Source: CANNBR01 sp964592275 (lineage in GTDB: Bacteria > Babelota > Babeliae > Babelales > CAIQNR01). Taken from it: a stretch of DNA of 19,072 bases. The notes under the pieces were generated by a model. It worked only from the letters and a program-made list of their open reading frames with translations. It was not told where the DNA came from and made no database searches. Position numbers and translations under genes: made by a program. This document shows positions 1-7,086 of this stretch, one piece after another (the stretch's first letter is position 1; each line of letters begins with the position of its first letter). The stretch spans positions 1-19,072 of the forward strand of contig CAZQDJ010000021.1 of the NCBI GenBank assembly GCA_964592275.1. The letters are read 5' to 3'.

Positions 1-44
1 CTTTGGAGCTAAATCCCGATGCTAGTGGAAACTTTCAGATGTAA
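1..44 (+). CDS. C-terminal end of a truncated gene, possibly TPR-like
   Basis: Reading from base 3, thirteen codons run to a TAA at 42-44 and give LELNPDASGNFQM. The LELNPDA stretch resembles the end of a tetratricopeptide repeat helix. The strong terminator that follows at 68-132 fits a gene ending here and converging on the RING gene. The fragment is too short to establish coding or function; other frames stop early. Confidence 0.35.
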   Translation, partial: LELNPDASGNFQM

Positions 45-67
45 ATCGACCTTATAATGAAAAAGTA

Positions 68-132
68 AAAAAAATAACCGCGTATTCTCTGTTTTCTCCT
101 AAGGATTACAAAGTGTATGCGGTTATTTTTTT
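68..132. terminator. Bidirectional intrinsic terminator
   Basis: A perfect 14-bp inverted repeat (AAAAAAATAACCGC at 68-81 and its complement at 119-132) encloses a 37-nt loop. The A/T runs give a U-tract on either strand, so it can end both the rightward gene leaving the left edge and the leftward RING gene, whose stop codon (131-133) lies in the stem. Confidence 0.75.
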
Positions 133-979
133 AAAATTTATCTGAATCTGTTGGTTGTTCATTATGTTCTCTTCTGCAAAGAGGGCACGTTGAATGTTCC
201 TCAAGCCATTGGTTTATGCATTTTTCATGAAAAACATCCCCACAAAGAAGAGCAAGGGGACGATAGCAAGGATTTTGCTTATTGAGCTTTTTTAAGCAAA
301 TAGTGCATTTTAAACATTCAGTTTTTGTTTTTGATGGTGCAGCAAGAGGTTGTTTTTTTGAGGCAGCAGCAAGAAGAGTATTTTTGTGGGCGTTTTTTTT
401 AAGAAATAACAAAATTTTATAATCAAACTCTTTGTCTTCTTTTGCTAGTTTACGAGCAAGTTTAATGGTGCGCGGAGTTATATCAGTAGCTTTTAATAAT
501 TGGTACATAAAAGCATGTTTTAAAGGATTAAGTTTTTTGGCATTGATGAGCCTTATAATATCGTGTTCTTTGCGTGAGGTAAGATTTTTTTTATCGTCAG
601 TAGCATAAGCAGGAACTTTATGTTCTTTGAAAAAATGTATGGCTTCAATATTACCTTCTTTAAAGCTTTGAGAGTAAGCAGTCTCAGTTTCAGAAAGATA
701 TGCATAAGGATTAGCACCATGCCCTAATAGGTATTCGGCGATAGCAATTTGATGATGATGGAGCGCTGTGGAAAGGGCGGTGAGGTTGGTTAGAGGGTCT
801 TGAAAATTTGGGTTTAAGCCATCATGGAGCATGTTTTTAACTGAACTTTTATCTCCCGATTTGCAACCACGTAACATAATTTCTTGTTCAAACTTTTCTT
901 GTTGAAGAGCAAGAGCATCATCTGAAGCTTGAGATATGCTTGAAAAAGTGATTATGAAAATCAAGACAGTCTGTTTCAT
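131..979 (-). CDS. Secreted ankyrin-repeat / RING-H2 finger protein (effector candidate)
   Basis: 282 aa. Residues 1-19 form a signal peptide (Lys near the start, hydrophobic core, SQA cleavage-like site), so export is expected. Residues about 35-95 look like two ankyrin repeats (LLGHGANPYAY at the second). The C-terminus carries a RING finger: C225, C228, C246, D248, H251, C254, C265, C268, with the typical FHEKCINQWL and CPLCR spacing. Position 4, normally His or Cys, is Asp. RING fingers recruit ubiquitin E2 enzymes in eukaryotes, and bacteria have no ubiquitin, so a host-directed E3-like role is the obvious inference but is not shown. The start has an AAGGA Shine-Dalgarno 10 nt upstream. 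It lies 33 nt after the AGCS transporter gene on the same strand and may be cotranscribed. Confidence 0.85.
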   Translation of the reverse strand: MKQTVLIFIITFSSISQASDDALALQQEKFEQEIMLRGCKSGDKSSVKNMLHDGLNPNFQDPLTNLTALSTALHHHQIAIAEYLLGHGANPYAYLSETETAYSQSFKEGNIEAIHFFKEHKVPAYATDDKKNLTSRKEHDIIRLINAKKLNPLKHAFMYQLLKATDITPRTIKLARKLAKEDKEFDYKILLFLKKNAHKNTLLAAASKKQPLAAPSKTKTECLKCTICLKKLNKQNPCYRPLALLCGDVFHEKCINQWLEEHSTCPLCRREHNEQPTDSDKF

Positions 980-1012
980 AGTTTACGTATCCTTTTTTTA
1001 AAATAGTTAGGT

Positions 1013-2359
1013 TTAAACTTCTTTAGTTTTGCCGTTGGAAGGTTCAGAAAGTGAGAATGATATATTTTTATAGAGCTTTAAGATACCCCAAAGGTTAATT
1101 AAAAGAAGCAAAATTCCTGTCATTGACATGATGGTAAGTAATTGTTGTTTACTTCCAATGAATGAGAAAAAAAGAAAAACTGGAATAGCATACGCCAAAT
1201 ACCATCTTTTACCGTAGCGAGGCGAAAGGAATTGAGCAGCTTTTTCACCTACTGAAAAAATTGCGATGATATTTGAATAACCAAGTAAAAAAATAAAAAG
1301 TGGCCATAAGATGGTAATAAATGAGACATGATCTTCAATGGCAAGAGCAATAATTTTTCCTTCATGAATTCCTTGATTCCAGAGTCCGGTGATAAGAATT
1401 AAGAAAACGCTCATAGTGCAGATCACAAAGGTATCGATAAATACTCCAAAAATACTCAAGGCTGCTTGTTTTGCAGGATCAGCTTCATCGGTTTCACTAT
1501 TAATAACTGCTGCGTATCCAATACCAATATCTCCTGAATAGCAAGCGCGTTTCATTCCTTGAGATATGGTAATCAATACACTCGATCCGGTAAAAGCTCC
1601 AACTGCAGCATGTCCGGTAAATGCTGATCGTAAGATAAGTTTTATTGCAGCAGGTAAGTAGGCAATATTTTTGATGAGGATTATGAGACTAACGCTTGAA
1701 AATATAACAAGGAAAACGGGAATGATAATGCTTGCAATGGTGCTTACTCCTTCAATTCCGCGTCGTGTTGTATAGATGACTATTCCAAGCAGAGCAAAGA
1801 CAACGACAAAATGATTAAATCCCCACATTTCGACCACGGTGTCAGTTACAATTCTAAAGAGATACATATCGACCCCATAGATACACAAAAGGATACAAAC
1901 AATGCGCGGAATCCAGGGATTTGAGGTTGCGTGTTTGAGAAAATACATAGGGCCACCATCATAGCTGTCATCATTGTTTTTAATCCGATATTTAATCCCT
2001 AGGTAAACTTCAGAATATTTTACGATCATTCCTATAAGTGCAGCAACCCACATCCAAAAAACTGCTCCTGGCCCACCGACTTGTACCGCCGTACAGACGA
2101 CCACAATATTTCCGATACCAATACAGCCACCAAGAGAGGCAAAAAAAACTTTGAGCGGATGAAGTCCTCTTTTACCCTGCGGATTTGAGTTGTATAAAAA
2201 TGAGAAAAAAAGTTTGGTTATTTTTTTAAAATCAACAATTTGAAACCATTGTGCTTTAAAAGAAAGGAAAACTCCAAGGAGTAAGATGGCTGGAACTCCA
2301 ATAAAATCCCAGACAAATGCATCGACGGCACATAGTGTTCGAAAGAACGATTCAAACAT
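1013..2359 (-). CDS. Sodium:alanine/glycine symporter (AGCS family)
   Basis: 448 aa from the chosen start, near the family's usual length, with about ten or eleven hydrophobic segments. Family marks are clear: GGCIGIGNI (residues 77-85), GGPGAVFWMWV (95-105), KYSEVYLGIKYR (114-125), DGGPMYFL (134-141) and QGMKRACYSGDIGIG (267-281). AGCS proteins import alanine or glycine with Na+ (or H+) through the inner membrane; the substrate here cannot be read from sequence. An ATG 21 nt further out (2380) is in frame but has no ribosome binding site, whereas the ATG at 2359 follows AAGGGG by 8 nt, so I start there. It is preceded by a 220-nt structured gap (2360-2579) and followed by the RING gene. Amino-acid import fits a host-dependent lifestyle. 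Confidence 0.93.
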   Translation of the reverse strand: MFESFFRTLCAVDAFVWDFIGVPAILLLGVFLSFKAQWFQIVDFKKITKLFFSFLYNSNPQGKRGLHPLKVFFASLGGCIGIGNIVVVCTAVQVGGPGAVFWMWVAALIGMIVKYSEVYLGIKYRIKNNDDSYDGGPMYFLKHATSNPWIPRIVCILLCIYGVDMYLFRIVTDTVVEMWGFNHFVVVFALLGIVIYTTRRGIEGVSTIASIIIPVFLVIFSSVSLIILIKNIAYLPAAIKLILRSAFTGHAAVGAFTGSSVLITISQGMKRACYSGDIGIGYAAVINSETDEADPAKQAALSIFGVFIDTFVICTMSVFLILITGLWNQGIHEGKIIALAIEDHVSFITILWPLFIFLLGYSNIIAIFSVGEKAAQFLSPRYGKRWYLAYAIPVFLFFSFIGSKQQLLTIMSMTGILLLLINLWGILKLYKNISFSLSEPSNGKTKEV

Positions 2360-2425
2360 AAAATTTCCCCTTGCCTGCATGATTCACTAATTCGTTTTTA
2401 AGAATACGCTTAAATGAATTTTCTT

Positions 2426-2465
2426 GGGGACTATTTTTTTTTAGAAGGGCAAAGAATAGTGCCCT
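2426..2465 (-). promoter_or_regulatory. Alternative hairpins in the symporter leader
   Basis: On the minus strand a GGGCA-containing segment (2455-2465) can pair with TGCCCT (6 bp, with 2446-2451) or with AATAGTCCCC (9 of 10, with 2426-2435). The two pairings exclude each other, as in attenuators and riboswitch expression platforms. No U-tract follows either stem. Function is inferred only. Confidence 0.3.
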
Positions 2466-2483
2466 AGATAGATTAAAGAAAGA

Positions 2484-2547
2484 GAAAGATACGAATTCTT
2501 TGATATTATAAGTAATATTTGGTGCTAGAGAAGAATGCGTATCTTTC
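2484..2547. repeat. 17-bp imperfect inverted repeat with nested hairpin
   Basis: Arms 2484-2500 (GAAAGATACGAATTCTT) and 2531-2547 match as inverted repeats at 16 of 17 positions. The 30-nt loop contains a second palindrome, ATATTA-TAAG-TAATAT (about 2503-2518), and a TATAAT box on the minus strand (2505-2510). It lies between the pyrophosphohydrolase and symporter genes. It could be an operator, a processing or attenuation structure, or a small mobile repeat; there is no strong U-tract for a standard terminator. Confidence 0.6.
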
Positions 2548-2579
2548 ATTGTAAACTTTCTTAGAAAGTAAGACTGTTT

Positions 2580-3047
2580 TTATTTGCAGTCTTCTGTGCA
2601 ATCCTCATCACATTCTTCTTCTTCGTCATCTTCAAGATCATCTAGATTAAGATCAGGTGTGCGTGATGCTTTTTCTTCAAAGTAGGCAATACGTTCTTTA
2701 TTTGATTCAGGAATATCGATGTATTCAATAAAAGTACGTTTTGAAAATGAGCCTTTAAGGGCTAATTTTTTTTCTCGAGCAGCTTCGATATCTTTCGAAT
2801 CAAGTTTTAAAAGAGCTTTGAATGCAGCTAAAACATCTTCAATATCAGCTAACTCTTCTACAAGTTCTTCGGTATTTTCAGCTGAAAACACTTCTTGAAG
2901 TTCTTCAATAAGCTTTTGGGTAAGAGCTTCTAAGTAATCGTTATCATCTTCAAGGGCAAAAGAAGTGCTTGAAATTCCTTCTTTTGTAAAAAGATCAACA
3001 ATATTGTCGCGGACGAGTTTATTCAGAAAAAAACGTTTTGTTTTCAT
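2580..3047 (-). CDS. MazG/PRA-PH-like nucleoside triphosphate pyrophosphohydrolase
   Basis: 155 aa, probably cytoplasmic. NKLVRDNI at residues 9-16 and the acidic helices KLIEELQEV (45-53) and ELVEELADIED (61-71) form the EExxE...ExxD metal-binding pattern (E48, E49, E52, E65, D68) of the all-alpha NTP-PPase superfamily. Members hydrolyse (d)NTPs to NMP plus PPi, often as house-cleaning enzymes. The substrate is unknown; no other histidine-pathway genes are in view, so a HisE role is unlikely. Residues 132-155 form a very acidic tail with C146, C150 and C154 spaced by three residues, which I do not recognise. The start codon lies 3 nt after the MutS-like gene's stop and its Shine-Dalgarno AAGG overlaps that stop, so the two are probably translationally coupled. 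Confidence 0.8.
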   Translation of the reverse strand: MKTKRFFLNKLVRDNIVDLFTKEGISSTSFALEDDNDYLEALTQKLIEELQEVFSAENTEELVEELADIEDVLAAFKALLKLDSKDIEAAREKKLALKGSFSKRTFIEYIDIPESNKERIAYFEEKASRTPDLNLDDLEDDEEEECDEDCTEDCK

Positions 3048-3050
3048 GTG

Positions 3051-5306
3051 TTACCTTATATTTTCATGGTTTTGTTCAAGAATCTGCGTTGCTTTGGTAA
3101 GAAAGGTATCATTAAACCCTTCTATTTTCAAAATTTCAAGTGCAATGTTTTGCTGTGATACACCGCATTCCAACTTGTACGGATAGTTCATTGAGCCATT
3201 AGAATTGAATGATACAGTCACTTTATAGTTTGCAAACCTGGCAGGATAGTCTTGTTGTAGGCATGGCACTTTCGGAAAGTGAGTAATGGTCACACAGACA
3301 TTGTTAGGAAAAGTGCTTAATTGTTCAATTAAAGCGTAAGCTGCTGCTTGACCTTCATAAAAGGTGGTTCCATTAAAAACTTCGTCAACTGCAGTGAGAG
3401 TATATTCGTCCTTAGATGTTGATTGCACTGTTTTTATTAACTCGCGTGCTCGACATGCGCCTGCTTTAAAATGTGACTTTCCCGCAGCAATATCATCAGT
3501 AATATTAAGATAAGTAATGATTTTTGAAAATGGAGTAAAAGTAAGTGAGCTTGCTGTTGCAATGCCGAAAGTTTGAGCAAGTACTACGTTAACCAAAAGG
3601 CCTTTCATAGTTGTTGATTTTCCACCAGCATTAGGCCCAGTAACTATAATGTTTTGAGGATTTTCATAACCAAGTGTTAAAGAGTTGGTAATTGCTTTAC
3701 GACCAGCAAGACTTGGATTCCAAAAATCAGTAATTTTTAGTGCAGGGCCTTTGTTATCTCCAGCGGTGATGTAGGTTGGAAAGCAAACAGGAATGTTTTT
3801 TTGATTAAGCTCTTTCATAAGGCGAGTACATGACATATATGCATCAAGTTCTCCAACAACCATCATAGGATGAACAAGGGAGTTTTTTACTTTATGAAGA
3901 AGTTGGTAACAAACATTTATGCGTCCATACCAAGAAAAAAATGAAGCTTTTCCTTTAAAGGTATCTTTATTTAAAAGTCCTAAAAATTGTTTAAGATTGG
4001 CTGATTCATTACCCATAGCATTGAGTTCATTTTCAAGATTTGAAATAGCAGGGCAATATTTTTTAAGTGCAGGACAATTTTGAGTTATTGCAGCTATTTT
4101 TTTTAATGCATCAATATATTGAGCAGTATAAATGAGTTTTACTTGTAAGCATTTTCTAAATGAAACCATGTAGCGTAGATAGTCTGGAAAAAAGAGAGCT
4201 GGGTAGCCAGTGAAGGGCCCAATAATAAGACCTTCGACCCCTGTAATAGTATTTTGATTATTGGTATAAAGTTTTTTCATAAGATAAAAAATACCACCAA
4301 AAAAACTAAATTTTGCTCCAGTGCTTAATCCGCCTACAAATTTCTTAACGTCACCAGTGTTTGCAGGAGAAACTATTTTTGAAAAAATTTGAGCATTGGT
4401 AAGGAGTTCTATTCCAGCAAGGGGAACAGCAATGGTGGTTGCAACCATAAGAGCATTGGAAGCAACAGCGCTTGCTAATCGTGTATATGCATTTATCTCA
4501 ACGCATACAGGACTGGTATTGATATATTGAGAGGTTTTTTTTGCATAGGGGATATGAAGCTCGTCCTGTTTGATAGAGTCATAAAACATATCTTCATTCC
4601 ACAAAGAAAGGATAACTCCTTCTGTTTTTCTAAGATGTTCTATTTCTACTTCAAGCTCCTCGAAAAGAGTTTCGTTATCGCAGAGTTCGCGTATAATCTC
4701 TTGGTTACCCAGAAGAATGTCTTTATCTGTAGTAGGAGCAATGATTTTTTTGAAAAAGATTGCTTTGCCAGATTCTATTTTTGTGCGATCAATTTTTGCT
4801 GCCACATAATGGCTTACATCTGATTTAGGACCACAAAGTAACTCAAGATCTTGCCATGATGTTTGATCAAGAACAGTATTTATTACAAAAGGATGTTGTT
4901 TTTCGTATTGAGAAAAAAGCATGAAAATAATATGACGTTTTTCTTTGTGATTAAGGTTGGTTTGTTGCTTAAGGGTGTCAATAAGCATTTCGTGCCATTT
5001 TTTTTGTGCCCTTTTTACCGCATCTTCCAAGGACTTTGAGTCAAGAGTAAGGCCAGTAAGCGTTTTAAGGTTTTCTCGTGCAATGCTTTCAAAAACTAAA
5101 TCAGTGTTACTACCTGAGTCTACAACTGAAGTTAATGGTTCAAGAGAAGATAAAGATGGAGTACATTTAACGGCTTTATTTAAAGTGGACAATTTAGATT
5201 TTTCAACCTTAACGTGCGCTTGTAGAGAAGCTGGTAAAGAGATGGCAAAAAGAAGGGTTGCAACAGAAACAAGGAAGGGGTAACGGCTTCCGAATTTTGG
5301 GAACAT
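3051..5306 (-). CDS. Membrane-targeted MutS-like ATPase (MutS domain V family)
   Basis: 751 aa from the chosen start. The C-terminal part is a MutS-type ABC ATPase: Walker A GPNAGGKST (K563), a SHF signature near residue 612, Walker B VDE (D641, E642) followed by a GTT-YEG segment as in MutS, and the ITH switch His676. The mismatch-sensing domain with its FxE motif is absent, so classical mismatch repair is unlikely. Residues 1-30 look like a signal peptide or signal anchor (hydrophobic core, ASLQA end), and hydrophobic stretches recur near 278-302, 332-344 and 357-382. Start choice: ATG 5306 has AAGGTG 9 nt upstream and places the signal sequence at the N-terminus. ATG 5429 (+41 residues, Arg/Lys-rich) is the main alternative and suits the TATAAT at 5470-5475; an ATG at 5519 is also in frame. 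Coupled to the downstream pyrophosphohydrolase gene. Role unknown. Confidence 0.85.
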   Translation of the reverse strand: MFPKFGSRYPFLVSVATLLFAISLPASLQAHVKVEKSKLSTLNKAVKCTPSLSSLEPLTSVVDSGSNTDLVFESIARENLKTLTGLTLDSKSLEDAVKRAQKKWHEMLIDTLKQQTNLNHKEKRHIIFMLFSQYEKQHPFVINTVLDQTSWQDLELLCGPKSDVSHYVAAKIDRTKIESGKAIFFKKIIAPTTDKDILLGNQEIIRELCDNETLFEELEVEIEHLRKTEGVILSLWNEDMFYDSIKQDELHIPYAKKTSQYINTSPVCVEINAYTRLASAVASNALMVATTIAVPLAGIELLTNAQIFSKIVSPANTGDVKKFVGGLSTGAKFSFFGGIFYLMKKLYTNNQNTITGVEGLIIGPFTGYPALFFPDYLRYMVSFRKCLQVKLIYTAQYIDALKKIAAITQNCPALKKYCPAISNLENELNAMGNESANLKQFLGLLNKDTFKGKASFFSWYGRINVCYQLLHKVKNSLVHPMMVVGELDAYMSCTRLMKELNQKNIPVCFPTYITAGDNKGPALKITDFWNPSLAGRKAITNSLTLGYENPQNIIVTGPNAGGKSTTMKGLLVNVVLAQTFGIATASSLTFTPFSKIITYLNITDDIAAGKSHFKAGACRARELIKTVQSTSKDEYTLTAVDEVFNGTTFYEGQAAAYALIEQLSTFPNNVCVTITHFPKVPCLQQDYPARFANYKVTVSFNSNGSMNYPYKLECGVSQQNIALEILKIEGFNDTFLTKATQILEQNHENIR

Positions 5307-5543
5307 AGTATTTAGCACCTTAGGGCTTATAGTTTTTTTTAAAAGATCCTCACATCTAGAGATAGATATTCTAATGCCTATTTTCAGCCGCGTCAAAGGT
5401 TTTTTTGCTATCCTGTGGCGCTTTTTCATGATTTCTTGAAAGAAAAATAATTTTATAATGACAAATACTATTATAGACTGTGCCGTTGGGCTCAAACTAT
5501 TCCCTGAAGCATGAAACAAGAAAGAAATATTTTTATAAAATTT

Positions 5544-5631
5544 TGGAGGAGAGAGTGAGATTCGAACTCACGATCCGATTAAGGATAACGGTTTTCAAGA
5601 CCGTCGCAATCGACCACTCTGCCATCTCTCC
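5544..5631 (-). tRNA. tRNA-Ser(UGA)
   Basis: The acceptor stem GGAGAGA/TCTCTCC, anticodon loop CTTGAAA (UGA), a long variable arm typical of serine tRNA, and the T-arm GTGAG-TTCGAAT-CTCAC are all present. CCA is encoded (5544-5546). The discriminator base is U rather than the usual G. First of three minus-strand tRNA genes by coordinate, last in transcription order. Confidence 0.95.
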
Positions 5632-5729
5632 CCGAATGTGTACTGTTTTATTTTATCAGGATTGCCATCGTTTTCAACTCCTACGAGCTTGATGATGCAG
5701 GCCTGCCGTTCATTTCTTTGAAAAATGAA

Positions 5730-5806
5730 TGGTGCGCCCAGAAGGAGTCGAACCTACAACCTTCAGATCCGTAGTCTGACGCTCTATCCAATTGAGCTAT
5801 GGGCGC
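5730..5806 (-). tRNA. tRNA-Arg(ACG)
   Basis: The acceptor GCGCCCA, D-arm AGCTCAATTGGATAGAGC, anticodon loop CTACGGA (ACG; A34 expected to be edited to inosine by TadA to read CGN codons), T-loop TTCGACT, discriminator A and encoded CCA (5730-5732) are visible. It lies between the two serine tRNAs. Confidence 0.96.
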
Positions 5807-5887
5807 CTATTTTTTTACAGCACAGTATATTTCAATTTTTTTACCGCTTTGACCCATGGCCTACCCATACGAAGCTTTAGCAAAATA

Positions 5888-5979
5888 TGGTGGAGAGGAC
5901 GAGATTCGAACTCGTGATCCAGCTTCCGCCAGAAACTTGCTTAGCAGGCAAGCGCTTTAGACCGCTCAGCCACCTCTCC
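5888..5979 (-). tRNA. tRNA-Ser(GCU)
   Basis: The acceptor GGAGAGG/CCTCTCC, anticodon stem-loop CTTGC-CTGCTAA-GCAAG (GCU), long variable arm, T-arm ACGAG-TTCGAAT-CTCGT, discriminator A and encoded CCA (5888-5890) are visible. It is the first gene of the minus-strand tRNA run. Confidence 0.96.
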
Positions 5980-6017
5980 CTTATTGTATTTTCATTTGGT
6001 GTTGATAAGGTTATAAA

Positions 6018-6045
6018 AGGATACGGAATTCACCTATTAATGCAA
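6018..6045 (-). promoter_or_regulatory. Candidate promoter of the Ser/Arg/Ser tRNA run
   Basis: On the minus strand TTGCAT (6040-6045) and TATCCT (6018-6023) are 16 nt apart, about 40 nt upstream of tRNA-Ser(GCU). The hexamers are only fair matches to sigma-70 consensus, but the position suits the tRNA cluster. Confidence 0.35.
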
Positions 6046-6078
6046 GTTTTCTCGTTAACAAAATGTGGAGTAGTTGCT

Positions 6079-6369
6079 ATGGCATTGGTTTTTGATGTAA
6101 AAGTAATCCCTTCTTCGGGTTCCTTTGGTTTTTTTCGCGATAAAAATGGTGAGCTTAAATGTCATTTAAAAAGCGCTCCTGAAAAGGGGCAGGCTAATCG
6201 AGAATTGCTAAAATGTTTAGCAAAACTTCTCAAAATTCCTCAGAATGATATTGAAATTATTGCAGGTGATATCATTCGTAAAAAAAAGATAAAAATTCAT
6301 GCAGCACTTACTCTTGAGCAGTTTTGTAATAGTATTGGTGTTTCTGTTCAGGCTGAACTTTTTACATAA
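6079..6369 (+). CDS. DUF167 / YggU family protein
   Basis: 96 aa, the usual size for the family. The pattern FDVKVIPSS, then a basic/acidic loop, HLKSAPEKGQANRELL with the conserved P-x-x-G-x-A-N, and the LLKIP...DIEIIAGDIIRKKKIKI end identify DUF167. Members are small conserved proteins of unclear cellular role. The frame is open back to 5887, but that extension only translates the antisense of tRNA-Ser(GCU). The ATG at 6079 has GGAG 8 nt upstream and puts the domain at the N-terminus. The minus-strand tRNA cluster is transcribed away from it. Confidence 0.88.
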   Translation: MALVFDVKVIPSSGSFGFFRDKNGELKCHLKSAPEKGQANRELLKCLAKLLKIPQNDIEIIAGDIIRKKKIKIHAALTLEQFCNSIGVSVQAELFT

Positions 6370-6447
6370 GGTCGATTCGAAAACCTTGATGAATAATTTC
6401 TTATTTAAGTAGGGTGAAAAGCGCTTTGTTTTTTGAAAGGAAATCTT

Positions 6448-7026
6448 ATGAAGAAAAAAATAATACCGATGTTTTTTTTGGTATGTGTGTGGCAGTGTCA
6501 GGGTGTAGAATCTGTTTCCTTACCTGTTCTTTCGCAAGAATTGGATACGTTGCTCTCTGAACTGAATGCTTTGCTGAACTATTTTGGTGAAGGGCAAATG
6601 GTGCCATCTTCTTCTTCCGTTGAGGCTCAACCAGTGGTAGCAAAAGGGCCTGCCGATTCTTTTATTATCAAAAACTTTGGAGACAAAAATTTACGTGATC
6701 TTTCTCTTAAGGATCTAAAAGCACTTCTTTCTGCCTTTGCAAGAACATACAAATCGTCTGATGTTTTTTATTCTGAATACCAAATGTGGGCAGCATATAT
6801 TCCTACACGCTATTGGGAACTACAGCTTCTTGCTGAAAAAAAGGGAGCGGCAAATGCGTTTTCTTTTGTTTATCTTAATACATTTAGATCTGCATATCTT
6901 AAAAATAATGAAGGATTAAAAGAACCTTATAAGTCACAATTAGCAAGCATCGCTTTAGAATTTTCAATTACTTATGAAATTGCGCGAGCAGATATTCATC
7001 GTGCCGATAATAATCTTCAGATATAA
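6448..7026 (+). CDS. Small secreted protein of unknown function
   Basis: 192 aa. MKKK followed by a hydrophobic stretch (IIPMFFLVCVW) and a CQG-VES junction make a good signal peptide of about 19 residues, so the product is probably exported. Then come a leucine-rich helical stretch (about 29-45), a low-complexity Ser/Val/Pro linker (about 50-68), and a mainly helical C-terminal domain with Tyr/Phe-rich segments (YSEYQMWAAY, FVYLNTFRSAY). I recognise no family. The chosen ATG has AAAGGAAA 5-6 nt upstream; an in-frame TTG 15 nt earlier overlaps that site and is less likely. It lies between the DUF167 gene and tRNA-Leu. Confidence 0.75.
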   Translation: MKKKIIPMFFLVCVWQCQGVESVSLPVLSQELDTLLSELNALLNYFGEGQMVPSSSSVEAQPVVAKGPADSFIIKNFGDKNLRDLSLKDLKALLSAFARTYKSSDVFYSEYQMWAAYIPTRYWELQLLAEKKGAANAFSFVYLNTFRSAYLKNNEGLKEPYKSQLASIALEFSITYEIARADIHRADNNLQI

Positions 7027-7038
7027 TAAGATTATTGT

Positions 7039-7067
7039 TTGACGGATTACCTGTTATTCATTATTCT
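7039..7067 (+). promoter_or_regulatory. Sigma-70 type promoter of tRNA-Leu
   Basis: TTGACG (7039-7044), a 17-nt spacer and TATTCT (7062-7067) end 19 nt before the tRNA 5' end. The sequence around the -35 box (ATTGTTTGACGGATTAC, 7034-7050) recurs at 7645-7661 with two differences. Confidence 0.65.
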
Positions 7068-7086
7068 TTTACCTGTTCATTTATGC

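Noticed and set aside
2352..2549. 65-codon minus-strand reading frame overlapping the symporter start
   Set aside because: Its first codons lie in the right arm of the 17-bp inverted repeat and its last ones read through the symporter's ribosome binding site; composition is AT-driven and no family is recognisable. A weak AAGAAAG precedes it, so a small protein is not fully excluded.
2555..2569. Short palindrome ACTTTCT-T-AGAAAGT after the pyrophosphohydrolase gene
   Set aside because: Considered as a terminator, but the loop is one base and no U-tract follows on the minus strand.
4527..5283. Plus-strand frames opposite the MutS-like gene
   Set aside because: Antisense shadows of a well supported minus-strand gene; the peptides are rich in Cys/Phe/Ser as expected for shadows in AT-rich DNA.
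5480..5692. Plus-strand open frame across tRNA-Ser(UGA)
   Set aside because: The RVRFELTIRL-type peptide is the usual artefact of translating the antisense of a serine tRNA.
5697..5706. 10-bp palindrome GCAGGCCTGC between tRNA-Ser and tRNA-Arg
   Set aside because: A single short palindrome with no repeat elsewhere in the window and no associated gene feature.
5887..6078. N-terminal extension of the DUF167 gene
   Set aside because: It covers the antisense of tRNA-Ser(GCU); the ATG at 6079 has its own Shine-Dalgarno and begins at the domain.
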